A program made the translations under genes and the position numbers. The notes beneath the pieces are model-generated. The model did not search any database, was not told the origin of the DNA, and worked only from the letters and a program-made list of their open reading frames with translations. DNA of 64,000 nt from Actinoplanes sp. TBRC 11911 (lineage in GTDB: Bacteria > Actinomycetota > Actinomycetes > Mycobacteriales > Micromonosporaceae): positions 186,001 to 250,000 of the forward strand of contig NZ_JABBNC010000008.1 of assembly GCF_012933445.1 (NCBI RefSeq), written 5' to 3'. Position 1 is the stretch's first letter. Each line of letters opens with the position of its first letter. This document shows, in pieces, positions 24,799-33,145 of the stretch.

Positions 24799-25764
24799 GT
24801 GCGACGCTCCCCCTTTCTCGCGATTCTCACCGCGGCCGCCCTCGTGGTCACGACCGCGTGCGGTTCCGATGACAGCGACAAACCAGCCGCCTCGAGCGGG
24901 CCCGACAAGGTCACCACCGGCGTCATCGCGATCGTCGACGTGGCGCCGATCTACCTCGGCAAGGAAAAAGGCTTCTTCAGCAAACGCGACATCGACCTCA
25001 CGCTGACACCCGCTCAGGGCGGCGCGGCCATCGTGCCCGCCGTCCTGAGCGGCGAATACCAGTTCGGCTTCAGCAACTCGATCTCGCTGCTGCTCGCCAA
25101 ACAGAAGAACGTGCCGCTGAAGGTGGTGGCGAACGGCAACAACTCGACCGGCCAGGACGGCAACGACTTCGCCGGCCTGTTCGTCAAGGCGGACAGCCCG
25201 ATCAAGTCACCCAAGGACCTGGCCGGCAAGACGGTCGCCGCGAACACGTTGAACAACATCGTCGACACCAGCGTCCGGGCCTCGATCAAGAAGGACGGCG
25301 GGGACGCGTCGAAGGTGAAGTTCGCCGAGCTCGCGTTCCCCGACCAGGTGCCGGCGCTGCAGGGCGGACGCGTCGACGCGATCTTCGTGGTCGAGCCGTT
25401 CCAGCAGGCGGCGGTCGCGGCCGGCTTCCGCAAGATCGCGTCGAGCTACGTGGACGTGGCGCCCGACCTGACGGTCGCCATGTACTTCACCTCGCAGAAG
25501 CTGCTCGCCGACGATCCGGACCTGGTCAACCGCTTCACCGAGGCGATGAAGGAATCCCTCACGTACGCCGACGCCCACCCCGACGAGGTGCGCACCATCC
25601 TCGGCTCGTACACGAAGATCGCCCCGGACGTCCGGGAGAAGCTGGTCCTGCCGAAGTTCCCGGCCGACATCAACCGGCAGTCGATCGACACGCTCGCTGA
25701 TCTGGCGGTGGCGGACGGCCTGCTCCCGGCGAAGCCCGACATATCCTCCCTGCTCCCCTCCTGA
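24799..25764 (+). CDS. Orphan ABC-transporter solute-binding lipoprotein (NMT1/SsuA-like)
   Basis: A 321-residue lipoprotein: MRRSPFLAILTAAALVVTTAC ends at the lipidated Cys, followed by a Gly/Asp/Ser linker. The mature part is a type II binding fold of the NMT1/THI5/SsuA group (TTGVIAIVDVAPIYLGKEKGFF at the start, then QGGAAIVPAVLSGEYQFGFS and LAGKTVAANTLNN). This group binds sulfonates, nitrate, taurine or pyrimidine precursors. No permease or ATPase gene is next to it. GTG 24799 is chosen because GGATGGAG lies just upstream; an ATG at 24787 is the alternative. Followed by a terminator. Confidence 0.8.
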   Translation: MRRSPFLAILTAAALVVTTACGSDDSDKPAASSGPDKVTTGVIAIVDVAPIYLGKEKGFFSKRDIDLTLTPAQGGAAIVPAVLSGEYQFGFSNSISLLLAKQKNVPLKVVANGNNSTGQDGNDFAGLFVKADSPIKSPKDLAGKTVAANTLNNIVDTSVRASIKKDGGDASKVKFAELAFPDQVPALQGGRVDAIFVVEPFQQAAVAAGFRKIASSYVDVAPDLTVAMYFTSQKLLADDPDLVNRFTEAMKESLTYADAHPDEVRTILGSYTKIAPDVREKLVLPKFPADINRQSIDTLADLAVADGLLPAKPDISSLLPS

Positions 25765-25771
25765 CGCTCGT

Positions 25772-25798
25772 GCCGCCTCGGCTCCGGGCCGAGGCGGC
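25772..25798 (+). terminator. Hairpin terminator after the binding lipoprotein
   Basis: GCCGCCTCGG (25772-25781) pairs with 25789-25798 across a 7-nt loop, 8 bp past the stop. Confidence 0.7.
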
Positions 25799-25875
25799 TC
25801 AGCGCGTACCCGATCGCCCGCCACACACCCCGCAGGGCATCCTAGGATCCTGGAATGCAGGGCCGGGGCCGAAAA

Positions 25876-25957
25876 CGAACGCTCGTTCGCGAAGGATCGC
25901 GTCCGGGGACGTCACCATTCACGGGTGACCATTTTCACCGCAAGCAACGGTTTGCGG
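25876..25957. promoter_or_regulatory. Two inverted repeats upstream of MmyB-like paralog 2
   Basis: CGAACG-CT-CGTTCG at 25876-25889 and CCGCAA-(8)-TTGCGG at 25938-25957 lie 35-116 bp before the regulator start at 25992. They are candidate operators; which protein binds is unknown. Confidence 0.35.
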
Positions 25958-25991
25958 CGGCAAGCTCTATGCGCGTGCAAGCATTTGAGGC

Positions 25992-26843
25992 ATGACGATC
26001 GCGTACGAGGCGCGCCGATCCACGCTGGGAGACTTTCTCCGCCGGCGGCGCGAAGGGTTGTCTCCCGAGGAGGCCGGTATCACCGCCCTGGACCGGCGGC
26101 GCACCCCGGGGCTACGGCGAGACGAGGTGGCCGAGCGGGCCAACATGTCCGTCGTCTACTACGAGCGGCTGGAACGCGGGCGCGGGCCGATGCCGTCGCC
26201 GGCCATGCTCGGCAGCATCGCCAAGGCACTGCGGCTGAACGCCGAGGAGAGCGACTACATGTACAGCCTGGTCGGGCAGCAGGCGCCGATCGGCGACCGG
26301 CGCGACGAGCCGGCCCACCCGGACCTGCTGGCGGCCATGGACGCCATGGCGCCGACGGTGATCGCCACGATCACCGACGAGCTCGCCACCGTGCTGGTGC
26401 AGAACGCGATGAGCACCGAGCTACTCGGCCCGATGGCCGGCGTCGAGGGGCCCGGGGCGAACATGCTCTGGCGCTGGTTCACCGAGCCGGGCTGGCGCGA
26501 CTGGATGGAACCGGCCGACAACCACGACAACACGAGCCGGTACATGGCGGCGGAATTGCGCGCCACGCTGGCACGCCGGTGCGAGGACGCGGGCGCGCTC
26601 GCGTTTCTGCGGCGGCTGCTGGCGGCGAGCGACGAATTCCGCCGGATCTGGGACGATCACGACGTGGCCAGCGTGCGGTGCGCGTACAAGCGGATCGAGC
26701 ACCCGCTGGTCGGCCCGATCGAGCTCGAGGTGACGATGGTGCTGAGCCCGATGTCGAGCCAGCGCCTGGTCGTCATGCAACCGCGCCGCGACGACCGGGA
26801 TTCCGGCGCGCGGCTGGTCCAGCTCCACGCCCAGCTCACCTGA
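25992..26843 (+). CDS. XRE-family regulator with MmyB-like ligand-binding domain (paralog 2)
   Basis: A 283-residue regulator with the XRE signature DRRRTPGLRRDEVAERANMS and YYERLERGRGP, then an MmyB/MltR-type C-domain that keeps WRWFTEPGWRDWM, DDHDVASVRCAYKRIEHPLVGP and VLSPMSSQRLVVMQP. ATG at 25992 gives the normal N-terminus. The FMN reductase starts 54 bp downstream in the same direction and is the most likely target or co-transcribed gene, although that gene also has its own promoter-like box. Inverted repeats upstream suggest autoregulation. Confidence 0.85.
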   Translation: MTIAYEARRSTLGDFLRRRREGLSPEEAGITALDRRRTPGLRRDEVAERANMSVVYYERLERGRGPMPSPAMLGSIAKALRLNAEESDYMYSLVGQQAPIGDRRDEPAHPDLLAAMDAMAPTVIATITDELATVLVQNAMSTELLGPMAGVEGPGANMLWRWFTEPGWRDWMEPADNHDNTSRYMAAELRATLARRCEDAGALAFLRRLLAASDEFRRIWDDHDVASVRCAYKRIEHPLVGPIELEVTMVLSPMSSQRLVVMQPRRDDRDSGARLVQLHAQLT

Positions 26844-26883
26844 CTCGTACTACTGATACGTGGTTGTCCGGGGTGGACACGCC

Positions 26884-26896
26884 TACCTTTCGATAC
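26884..26896 (+). promoter_or_regulatory. -10 box TACCTT for the FMN reductase gene
   Basis: TACCTT at 26884-26889 lies 7 nt before GTG 26897. A TTGTCC at 26864 is only 14 bp upstream, short for a -35 box. Confidence 0.35.
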
Positions 26897-27481
26897 GTGA
26901 CTCAAGCAATCAAACCCCCCAAGATCGGTATCATCCTCGGCAGCACCCGCCCCGGCCGTAAGGGCGAGGGCGTCGCCAAGTGGGTCTACGACCTCGCGTC
27001 GAAGCGTGACGACGCCCAGTTCGAGCTGGTCGACCTGCTCGACTGGCCGCTCCCCCACCTGGACGAGGCGGTCCCGCCGTCCTACGGGCAGTACGCGAAC
27101 GACCACACCAAGGACTGGTCGAAGAAGATCGCCGAGTTCGACGGCTACATCTTCGTCACCCCGGAGTACAACCGCAGCACCTCCGGCGTTCTCAAGAACG
27201 CCATCGACTTCCTGTACAACGAGTGGAACAACAAGGCCGCCTCGTTCGTCAGCTACGGCTTCGTCGCCGGCGGAGCGCGCGCCGTGGAGCACCTGCGCCT
27301 GATGATGGCCGAGCTGCAGATCGCCGACGTGCGTACCCAGGTGATCGTCAGCCTGGTGAACGACTTCGAGAACTTCACCGACTTCCAGCCGAAGGCGCAC
27401 CACGAGAACGACCTGAACACCCAGCTCGACCAGCTGATCACCTGGTCGAAGGCGCTGCAGGCGGTGCGCGCCGCCGCCTGA
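26897..27481 (+). CDS. NADPH-dependent FMN reductase family oxidoreductase
   Basis: A 194-residue flavodoxin-fold protein. The phosphate-binding loop is IGIILGSTRPGRKGEGVAKW, and FVTPEYNRSTSGVLKNAIDF is the FMN-ring loop of the SsuE/azoreductase-like FMN_red family. It reduces FMN, quinones or azo compounds with NAD(P)H. The GTG at 26897 follows directly from the promoter-like box; upstream in-frame sequence lies inside the regulator gene. A bidirectional terminator separates it from the next, opposite-strand regulator. Confidence 0.85.
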   Translation: MTQAIKPPKIGIILGSTRPGRKGEGVAKWVYDLASKRDDAQFELVDLLDWPLPHLDEAVPPSYGQYANDHTKDWSKKIAEFDGYIFVTPEYNRSTSGVLKNAIDFLYNEWNNKAASFVSYGFVAGGARAVEHLRLMMAELQIADVRTQVIVSLVNDFENFTDFQPKAHHENDLNTQLDQLITWSKALQAVRAAA

Positions 27482-27492
27482 TCCGGCGGCGG

Positions 27493-28350
27493 TCAGACGG
27501 GCCCTCTCGCGGGAGGGCCCGTTCGCCGTCTCAGCTCGGCCATCGCGGCCTGCGACATCGCGTCCGGGCACGGGATCATCACGTGCAGCGTCTGGTCCGG
27601 GTCGTCGGTGACGCGGACCGCCTCGACGTTCAGGTGCATCGGGCCGGCCTCGGGATGCTTGAGGAATATCGGCCCGGTCATGCTGCGCGCCACCGTGCCG
27701 CGCGACCAGATCTCGCGGAACACCTCGCTGCGCCGGTACAGCTCGTCGATCAGCGCGATGGTCTTCGGGTCGTGCAGGTAGCGGCCCAGATCCATCCGGA
27801 GCATGCCGATCAGGCACTGGGCGGTGCCGGGCCAGTCCGGCTGGATCTCGCGGACCCGCTCGCCCAGCACCGCCCATCGGACGCCGTTGCGGTCCCGCGC
27901 CGGCAGCGCCGGGAAGTCGTCGACGAGCAGCCGGGCCATCGGGTTGACGGCGAGGACGTCGGTGCGGCGCCCGAACAGGATCGCGGGCAGTCCGAGGAAC
28001 GACTCCATCAGCCGGAACGTGCCGGGGCGAACCGTCTGGACCGCGGACTCCCGGGCCGCGCGGGGGCGGTTGTCCAGCCGGGCCAGGTCGTACATGTGCT
28101 CGCGTTCCAGGTCGTCGAGCCCGAGGACGTCGCCGAGCGCGTGCAGCACGTTGCCGCTCGGCGTGATCCGCCGGGTGCCCTGCTCCAGCTTGACGTAGTA
28201 GTCGACGCTCACCCCGACGAGCCGGGCCATCTCCTCACGCCGCAGCCCGGGCACGCGGCGCGCGATCGCGTCCGGGGCGGTGTGCCGGGGAGTCAGCGAC
28301 GCGCGCCTGCGCCGGAGGAAATCCCCGAGCGTGAGCTCATGAGGTGCCAC
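27493..28350 (-). CDS. XRE-family regulator with MmyB-like ligand-binding domain (paralog 3)
   Basis: A 285-residue protein. The helix-turn-helix carries ARRVPGLRREEMARLVGVSVDYYVKLEQG, a slight variant of the family's RTPGLRREE signature. The C-domain has FGRRTDVLAVNPMARLLV and FLKHPEAGPMHLNVEAVRV, matching the MmyB fold. The GTG at 28350 gives MAPHELTLGDFLRRRRA, the normal start; the frame upstream is not conserved. It is divergent from the LuxR-type gene (208 bp between starts). Unlike paralogs 1 and 4 it has no SDR neighbour. Confidence 0.85.
   Translation of the reverse strand: MAPHELTLGDFLRRRRASLTPRHTAPDAIARRVPGLRREEMARLVGVSVDYYVKLEQGTRRITPSGNVLHALGDVLGLDDLEREHMYDLARLDNRPRAARESAVQTVRPGTFRLMESFLGLPAILFGRRTDVLAVNPMARLLVDDFPALPARDRNGVRWAVLGERVREIQPDWPGTAQCLIGMLRMDLGRYLHDPKTIALIDELYRRSEVFREIWSRGTVARSMTGPIFLKHPEAGPMHLNVEAVRVTDDPDQTLHVMIPCPDAMSQAAMAELRRRTGPPARGPV
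27497..27522. terminator. Bidirectional terminator between FMN reductase and paralog 3
   Basis: ACGGGCCCTC (27497-27506) pairs with 27513-27522 over a 6-nt loop. It overlaps the last codons of the minus-strand regulator. Confidence 0.65.
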
Positions 28351-28558
28351 ACGACCACGTTGCCCCGCGCGCACGATCGCGCCGAGTCCTTCACCGGGAT
28401 CACGGCCGCGGCCGCGTACGCGCCGTTCCGGTACCGCCGGCCGGCGAATCGAAGACCCCGGAAGGGGACCCTCCCGGGTAGGACTCGCGTGCCTGGGTTC
28501 CGGCCACCGTGCTACGCCGTAGGAGCGGGCGCGAACCCCTGATTCCCTTGTTCCCGAG

Positions 28559-29191
28559 ATGACGAACGCAACGGTCCCGCTCGCCCTGGTGTCGGACAAC
28601 GCCATCGTCCGCAGCGGCCTCGCGCACGTGCTCGCCTCGGCGCCGGGCGTGCGCGTCGGCGGGTGGGTGGACAGCATCACCGCGTTGCCCGCCGACGACC
28701 CGCCCGCGCTGCTCGTGCTCGACCTGTACGCGCAGCGCGCCGCCCGCCTGGCGCCGGACTTCTGGGAGCTGCGGCCGCCGGACAGCCGGATCATCGCGTT
28801 GTGCCGGCCGGACGCGCCGCCGAACCTGCCGGTCGCGTTGCGCGGCGGCGTGCGCGCGCTGCTGACCCGCGAGTCGAGCGCGGCCGAGCTGCTGGCGGCG
28901 GTCCAGACCGTACGCCACGGGGGTCTGCACGTCGGTGCCGAGCTGCTCGGTGCGTTGCTCAGCCAGATCGCCCCGGAGCCGCGCAAACGCGAGCGGGAGC
29001 TGACCGCGCGGGAGGTCGAGACGTTGCGGTGGCTCGCGAGCGGTCTCACCCAGGCGCAGATCGGCGCGCGGATGGGACTCGCCGACGGAACCGTGAGTAC
29101 GTACGTCAAACGGTTGCGCCTCAAACTCGAGGCCGGCACCAAACCGGAGCTGATCCGCCGTGGGATCGAACTCGGGCACCTCAGCGCGTGA
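28559..29191 (+). CDS. LuxR/NarL-family DNA-binding regulator with receiver-like domain
   Basis: A 210-residue protein. The N-terminal ~120 residues resemble a CheY-like receiver: VSDNAIVRSGLAHVLA and LLVLDLY, where the Asp could be the phosphorylation site. The acidic pair at the first strand is reduced to one Asp, and the usual Lys near the end is Arg (LLTRESSAAELL), so phosphorylation is doubtful. The C-terminus is a GerE-type helix-turn-helix (LTAREVETLRWLASGLTQAQ, then GLADGTVSTYVKRLRLKL). No histidine kinase is adjacent. The 3' end overlaps the methyltransferase gene by 11 bp. Confidence 0.8.
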   Translation: MTNATVPLALVSDNAIVRSGLAHVLASAPGVRVGGWVDSITALPADDPPALLVLDLYAQRAARLAPDFWELRPPDSRIIALCRPDAPPNLPVALRGGVRALLTRESSAAELLAAVQTVRHGGLHVGAELLGALLSQIAPEPRKRERELTAREVETLRWLASGLTQAQIGARMGLADGTVSTYVKRLRLKLEAGTKPELIRRGIELGHLSA

Positions 29192-29996
29192 CCGGCGCCC
29201 GCACCACCGCGTACCGGGCCGGCAGCCGCTGGATCGGCCCGCCCGGCGTCAGCGGCACGCCGTACATCTCGGTGGTGCCGTGCTGCAGGATGCGCCACGG
29301 CGGCGACGGGAAGGTGGCGCCGAGGTCGGTCTCGGTGAAGCGTCGCGGCGGGCGCACCCCGGAGCGCACCAGCCGGTCGACCACCCGGGGCAGGCCGGTC
29401 AGCCGGGCGCCCTGGGCGTACAGCAGGTCCAGCGGGTCACCGGCGTGGTCGGTCTCGCACAGGTACAGCGAACCGCGGCCGCCGAGCAGGTCCGCGATGT
29501 TCGCGGCGGCGGCCCGGCGGGCCGCGTCGTCGAGCAGGTGCAGCACGCCGCGCAGGCGCACGTTCGCGTCGCCCAGTTCGGCGTGCAGGCTCGCGCCCAG
29601 TCCGGGTTCGGTGATGTCGGCGACCCGGAAATCGCCCGGGCCGGCGTGCGCGATCGCGGCCGCGGAACCGTCCACTCCCACCACTCGCGGGGACAGCTCG
29701 GCGAGGTGGGTGGTGTGCCGGCCGGAACCACAACCCAGATCCACGATCGGCAGACTCAGATCGGCGTACCGGCGCAAGGTCGTGGTCAGCAGCTCGCGCT
29801 CGGCCGGCTCGTCGGTCTCCCAGAGGACCTCGCCGTCGCTCCCGATGCCCTGCCAATACCGTTCCCACGCACGGTTCTGGGCGCGCGGCGCACCGAGCGA
29901 AAGCCACATCAACCGGGGAATCAGCGTGTATTTGCGCCAGCTCATGGGGTCGAGTAAGCCAGAGACGAACGCCGATGTCACCGGCCGGATGGTCAT
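29181..29996 (-). CDS. Class I SAM-dependent methyltransferase
   Basis: A 271-residue protein with SAM motif I LPIVDLGCGSGRHTTHLAEL near residue 86, acidic residue VVGVDGS at the end of strand 2 and RVADITEPG as motif II. The C-terminal part (FTETDLGATFPSPPW, GTTEMYGVPL) resembles small-molecule methyltransferases; substrate unknown. ATG 29996 is used, though a shorter start at Met18 or Met30 is possible. A MarR gene is divergent 97 bp away, with an inverted repeat at 30012-30025 covering the shared promoter. Confidence 0.75.
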   Translation of the reverse strand: MTIRPVTSAFVSGLLDPMSWRKYTLIPRLMWLSLGAPRAQNRAWERYWQGIGSDGEVLWETDEPAERELLTTTLRRYADLSLPIVDLGCGSGRHTTHLAELSPRVVGVDGSAAAIAHAGPGDFRVADITEPGLGASLHAELGDANVRLRGVLHLLDDAARRAAAANIADLLGGRGSLYLCETDHAGDPLDLLYAQGARLTGLPRVVDRLVRSGVRPPRRFTETDLGATFPSPPWRILQHGTTEMYGVPLTPGGPIQRLPARYAVVRAPVTR

Positions 29997-30011
29997 TTCT
30001 CTAACCGGCTA

Positions 30012-30025
30012 GTTCGAAGTCGAAC
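30012..30025. promoter_or_regulatory. Candidate MarR operator
   Basis: GTTCGA-AG-TCGAAC, a perfect 6+6 inverted repeat, lies 16 bp before the methyltransferase start and 69 bp before the MarR start, where it could control both. Confidence 0.4.
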
Positions 30026-30080
30026 TTCATCACTTTACACACCGATACAACTGCTGACAATCAAATTCCCACCGAGCGGG

Positions 30081-30093
30081 TACGCTTTCCCGC
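30081..30093 (+). promoter_or_regulatory. -10 box TACGCT for the MarR gene
   Basis: TACGCT at 30081-30086 lies 7 nt before GTG 30094; leaderless start likely. Confidence 0.35.
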
Positions 30094-30549
30094 GTGACCG
30101 CACCCCGATGGCTGACGGACGAGCAGCAGCACACCTGGGCCGGATTCCTGGCTGTGCACACGGCCCTCACCAAGCGGGTCGAACAACAGCTACGCATCGA
30201 CGCCGGCCTGTCCCACTCGCAGTACGAGGTGCTCGTCCGCCTGTCCGCCGCGCCGGACGGCAAGCTCCGGATGACCGAGCTCGCCGGCGTCGCGCGCACG
30301 TCCAAGAGCGGCCTGACCTACCAGGTCGACCAGTTGGAGAGCGCCGGCCTGGTGCGGCGCAGCGCGGCGCCCGGCGACGACCGCGGCTGGTTCGCGGCGC
30401 TGACCCCGGCGGGCCGGCGGCTGCTCGACGAGACCGGCCCCGCGCACGCCGAGCTGGTCCGCACCCTGTTCGTCGACGTCCTCACCGAGGCACAGTTCGC
30501 CGGCCTGACCGAGGCGATCAAGGCGATCCGGACCGGGCTCAACGTCTGA
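30094..30549 (+). CDS. MarR-family regulator
   Basis: A 151-residue MarR protein with a full winged helix: LSHSQYEVLVRLSAAPDGKLRM, TELAGVARTSKSGLTYQVDQ and the wing RRSAAPGDDRGWFAALTPAG. The DDRG motif before the wing is the family hallmark. GTG start at 30094. It is divergent from a methyltransferase and convergent with a PLP decarboxylase. The last codons (LNV plus stop) lie in a 31-32 bp repeat that also contains the end of the decarboxylase gene. Confidence 0.85.
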   Translation: MTAPRWLTDEQQHTWAGFLAVHTALTKRVEQQLRIDAGLSHSQYEVLVRLSAAPDGKLRMTELAGVARTSKSGLTYQVDQLESAGLVRRSAAPGDDRGWFAALTPAGRRLLDETGPAHAELVRTLFVDVLTEAQFAGLTEAIKAIRTGLNV

Positions 30550-30620
30550 GCTCGCGATCCGGGCCGGGGCTCAACGTCTGAGCTCGCGATCCGGGCCGGG
30601 CTCAACGTCTGAGCTCGCGC
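30541..30620. repeat. 31-32 bp direct repeat spanning two convergent gene ends
   Basis: AACGTCTGAGCTCGCG occurs at 30541, 30573 and 30604, with GATCCGGGCCGG between. The first copy supplies the MarR stop codon; the third, read on the other strand, supplies the decarboxylase stop. Confidence 0.8.
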
Positions 30621-31966
30621 AGGATCGCCGCGACCGAGCGGTCCACGTCGTCCTCGTCGGTCGACCAGTTGGTCACCGAGATCCGCATCGCCTGCTCCCC
30701 CTGCCACGTGGTGCCGCTGGGCCAGCACGTCCCCTCGGCCTGGACCCGCTCGATGATCGCCGGCGCATCGTCGCGGCCGGGGAAGCCGACCAGGACCTGG
30801 TTCAGCGGCACGTCGTTGAGCACCCGGACGCCGTCGGCCGCGGCCAGCCGCTCGGCGAACCGGCGGGCCAGCGCGCAGCTGCGCTCGATCAGCTCGGCGA
30901 CCCCGTCGCGGCCGAGCGCGCGCAGCGCGGCGTAGACCGGAAAGCCGCGGGCCCGGCGGGACAACTCCGGCACCATGTCCATCGGGTCCCGGACGCCCTC
31001 GTCGCCGTGCGCGAGATAGGCCGAGCGCATGCGCAGCGCCGCCCGGTGGGCCCGCTCGTCCGCGACGAAGACCAGACCGCAGTCGTACGGGACGTTGAGC
31101 CATTTGTGCGCGTCGGTGGCCCAGGAGTCGGCCCGCTCCGCCCCGGCCAGCAGGTGCCGGCGGGCAGGCGCGGCGGCCGCCCACAGCCCGAACGCGCCGT
31201 CCACGTGCACCCACGCGCCGCGCTCCCGGGCCGCGCCGACGATCTCCTCGAACGGGTCGAAGGACCCGGTGTTGATCTCGCCGGCCTGCACGCACACGAT
31301 GGTCGGCCCGTCGACCGTCACCGCCTCCGGCCGCATCCGGCCGCGCTCGTCGGCCGGCACCGGCACGATCGCGTCGTCGCCGAGCCCGAGCACCCGCACG
31401 GCACGGTCGACGGTGCCGTGCCGGTGCTCGCCGACCAGCACCCGCACCGGCGGCGCGCCGCGCAGCCCGCGCGCGCTCACGTCCCAGCCCGCGCGGCGCA
31501 GCACCTCGTCGCGGGCCGCGAGCAGCGCCGTCAGGTTCGCCATCTGGCCGCCGGTCACCAGTCCGAAGGAGGCCGCGGCCGGAAGCCCGAACAGCTCCTT
31601 CAGCCAGCCGCCGGCCACCTCCTCCACCGCCGCGGCCGCCGGGGTCAGGTGCGCCAGGCCGGCGTTCTGATCCCAGGCCGAGGTGAGCCAGTCGGCGCCG
31701 AGCGCGGCCGGCATCGACCCGCCGATCACGAACCCGAAGAACCGGCCGCTGGTGCTGCGGGTCAGTCCGGGCGTCGCCGTCGCGGCCAGCGCGGCCAGCA
31801 CGCTCCGGGTGTCCGCGCCCTGCTCCGGTAACGGCCCGCCGAGCCGCCGCAGCATCTCCGCGGCGTCCACCCGGGCGCCGACCGGCTGCTCCGGCGTGCC
31901 GGCCAGATAATTCAGGGCTTCCCGGTACGCCTCGCCGAGCGCATCGGCCCACTCCACGTTCCGCAT
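30602..31966 (-). CDS. PLP-dependent group II decarboxylase (aromatic-L-amino-acid decarboxylase-like)
   Basis: A 454-residue fold-type I PLP enzyme. Visible are GRFFGFVIGGSMPAALGADW, the cofactor-phosphate region FGLVTGGQMANLTALLAARD, the Asp of VHVDGAFGLWAA and the Schiff-base lysine in SWATDAHKWLNVPYDCG. Group II enzymes decarboxylate aromatic amino acids, glutamate or 2,4-diaminobutyrate; sequence alone does not fix the substrate. The ATG at 31966 is chosen because GGAGG lies 9 nt upstream; the frame extends back to 32011 without such a site. Convergent with MarR through a shared repeat. Confidence 0.85.
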   Translation of the reverse strand: MRNVEWADALGEAYREALNYLAGTPEQPVGARVDAAEMLRRLGGPLPEQGADTRSVLAALAATATPGLTRSTSGRFFGFVIGGSMPAALGADWLTSAWDQNAGLAHLTPAAAAVEEVAGGWLKELFGLPAAASFGLVTGGQMANLTALLAARDEVLRRAGWDVSARGLRGAPPVRVLVGEHRHGTVDRAVRVLGLGDDAIVPVPADERGRMRPEAVTVDGPTIVCVQAGEINTGSFDPFEEIVGAARERGAWVHVDGAFGLWAAAAPARRHLLAGAERADSWATDAHKWLNVPYDCGLVFVADERAHRAALRMRSAYLAHGDEGVRDPMDMVPELSRRARGFPVYAALRALGRDGVAELIERSCALARRFAERLAAADGVRVLNDVPLNQVLVGFPGRDDAPAIIERVQAEGTCWPSGTTWQGEQAMRISVTNWSTDEDDVDRSVAAILRELRR

Positions 31967-32167
31967 GTGCCCGATCCTCCCGCACGTGGAAAGTTTTTTC
32001 GCGCAATCCACTGTGCACCTCGCCCTTCGTGGTTGTTTGCGGCGGGGAGCACGTAACCGACGTCACGGGCCTCGCTCTGGTGCGGCACCGGCCGCGATGC
32101 GAACGTGAAGCCAGGAGCGCGTCCGGGCGCCTGGGGGCCGGAGCGCGGATCGCAAGAGGGGGAACGC

Positions 32168-32992
32168 ATGCCACGGATCAACTCGAACGACGGTACCGAG
32201 ATCTACTACAAGGACTGGGGGTCGGGCCAGCCCATCGTGTTCAGCCACGGCTGGCCGCTGTCGTCGGACGACTGGGACACCCAGATGATGTTCTTCCTGC
32301 AGCAGGGCTACCGGGTGGTGGCGGCCGACCGCCGCGGCCACGGGCGCTCCGAGCAGGTCGCCGACGGGCACGACATGGATCACTACGCGGACGACCTGGC
32401 GGCCGTGGTCAACCATCTCGACCTGCACGACGCCATTCACGTGGGGCACTCGACCGGCGGCGGCGAGGTCACCCGCTACATCGCCCGGCACGGCGAGAGC
32501 CGGGTCGCGCGGGCCGTGCTGATCAGCTCGGTTCCGCCGATCATGGTGCAGACCGAGGCAAACCCGGAGGGTCTGCCGAAGAAGGTCTTCGACGACTTCC
32601 AGGTACAGGTGGCGAACAACCGGTCCGGGTTCTACCGCGACCTCGCCGCCGGCCCGTTCTACGGGTTCAACCGGCCCGGCGTCGAGGCGTCCGAGGCCAT
32701 CATCGAGAACTGGTGGCGGCAGGGCATGATGGGCGGCGCGAAGGCCCACTACGACGGGATCGTGGCCTTCTCGCAGACCGACTTCACCGCCGACCTCAAG
32801 AAGATCTCGGTCCCGGTGCTGGTCATGCACGGCGACGACGACCAGATCGTGCCGTACGCCGACGCGGGCCCGAAGTCGGCCAAGCTCGTCCAGAACGGGA
32901 CGCTCAAGACTTATCCGGGCTTCCCGCACGGCATGCCCACCACGCAGCACGACACCATCAACCGTGACCTGCTGGAATGGTTCCGTTCCTGA
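32168..32992 (+). CDS. Alpha/beta hydrolase, non-heme chloroperoxidase-like
   Basis: A 274-residue protein of the cofactor-free haloperoxidase/arylesterase group. The triad is visible: nucleophile Ser in VGHSTGGGE, Asp in MHGDDDQIVPYA and His in GFPHGMPTTQHD. The oxyanion region is FSHGWPLSSDDWD. Such enzymes hydrolyse esters and form peracids in acetate; halogenation is a side reaction. ATG 32168 has GAGGGGG upstream. Stands alone, with a strong terminator after it. Confidence 0.88.
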   Translation: MPRINSNDGTEIYYKDWGSGQPIVFSHGWPLSSDDWDTQMMFFLQQGYRVVAADRRGHGRSEQVADGHDMDHYADDLAAVVNHLDLHDAIHVGHSTGGGEVTRYIARHGESRVARAVLISSVPPIMVQTEANPEGLPKKVFDDFQVQVANNRSGFYRDLAAGPFYGFNRPGVEASEAIIENWWRQGMMGGAKAHYDGIVAFSQTDFTADLKKISVPVLVMHGDDDQIVPYADAGPKSAKLVQNGTLKTYPGFPHGMPTTQHDTINRDLLEWFRS

Positions 32993-33005
32993 GACGCACC
33001 GACGC

Positions 33006-33037
33006 AAGGGTGGCCCGTGCCCGCACGGGCCACCCTT
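33006..33037 (+). terminator. Strong hairpin terminator after the hydrolase
   Basis: AAGGGTGGCCCGTG (33006-33019) pairs perfectly with 33024-33037 over a CCCG loop; 14 bp past the stop. Confidence 0.8.
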
Positions 33038-33093
33038 CGATTCCGGGAAGCTGTCACATCACGTTCAGATCTCGTCCTCCCTGCAGTGGACGC

Positions 33094-33110
33094 GGGACGC
33101 CTAACGTCCC
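33094..33110 (+). promoter_or_regulatory. Inverted repeat upstream of the nuclease gene
   Basis: GGGACG-CCTAA-CGTCCC lies 36 bp before the nuclease GTG. Candidate operator; no known consensus recognised. Confidence 0.35.
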
Positions 33111-33145
33111 TTCGTTAATCACTGCTACCTGGGAGGTTCGGGTAA

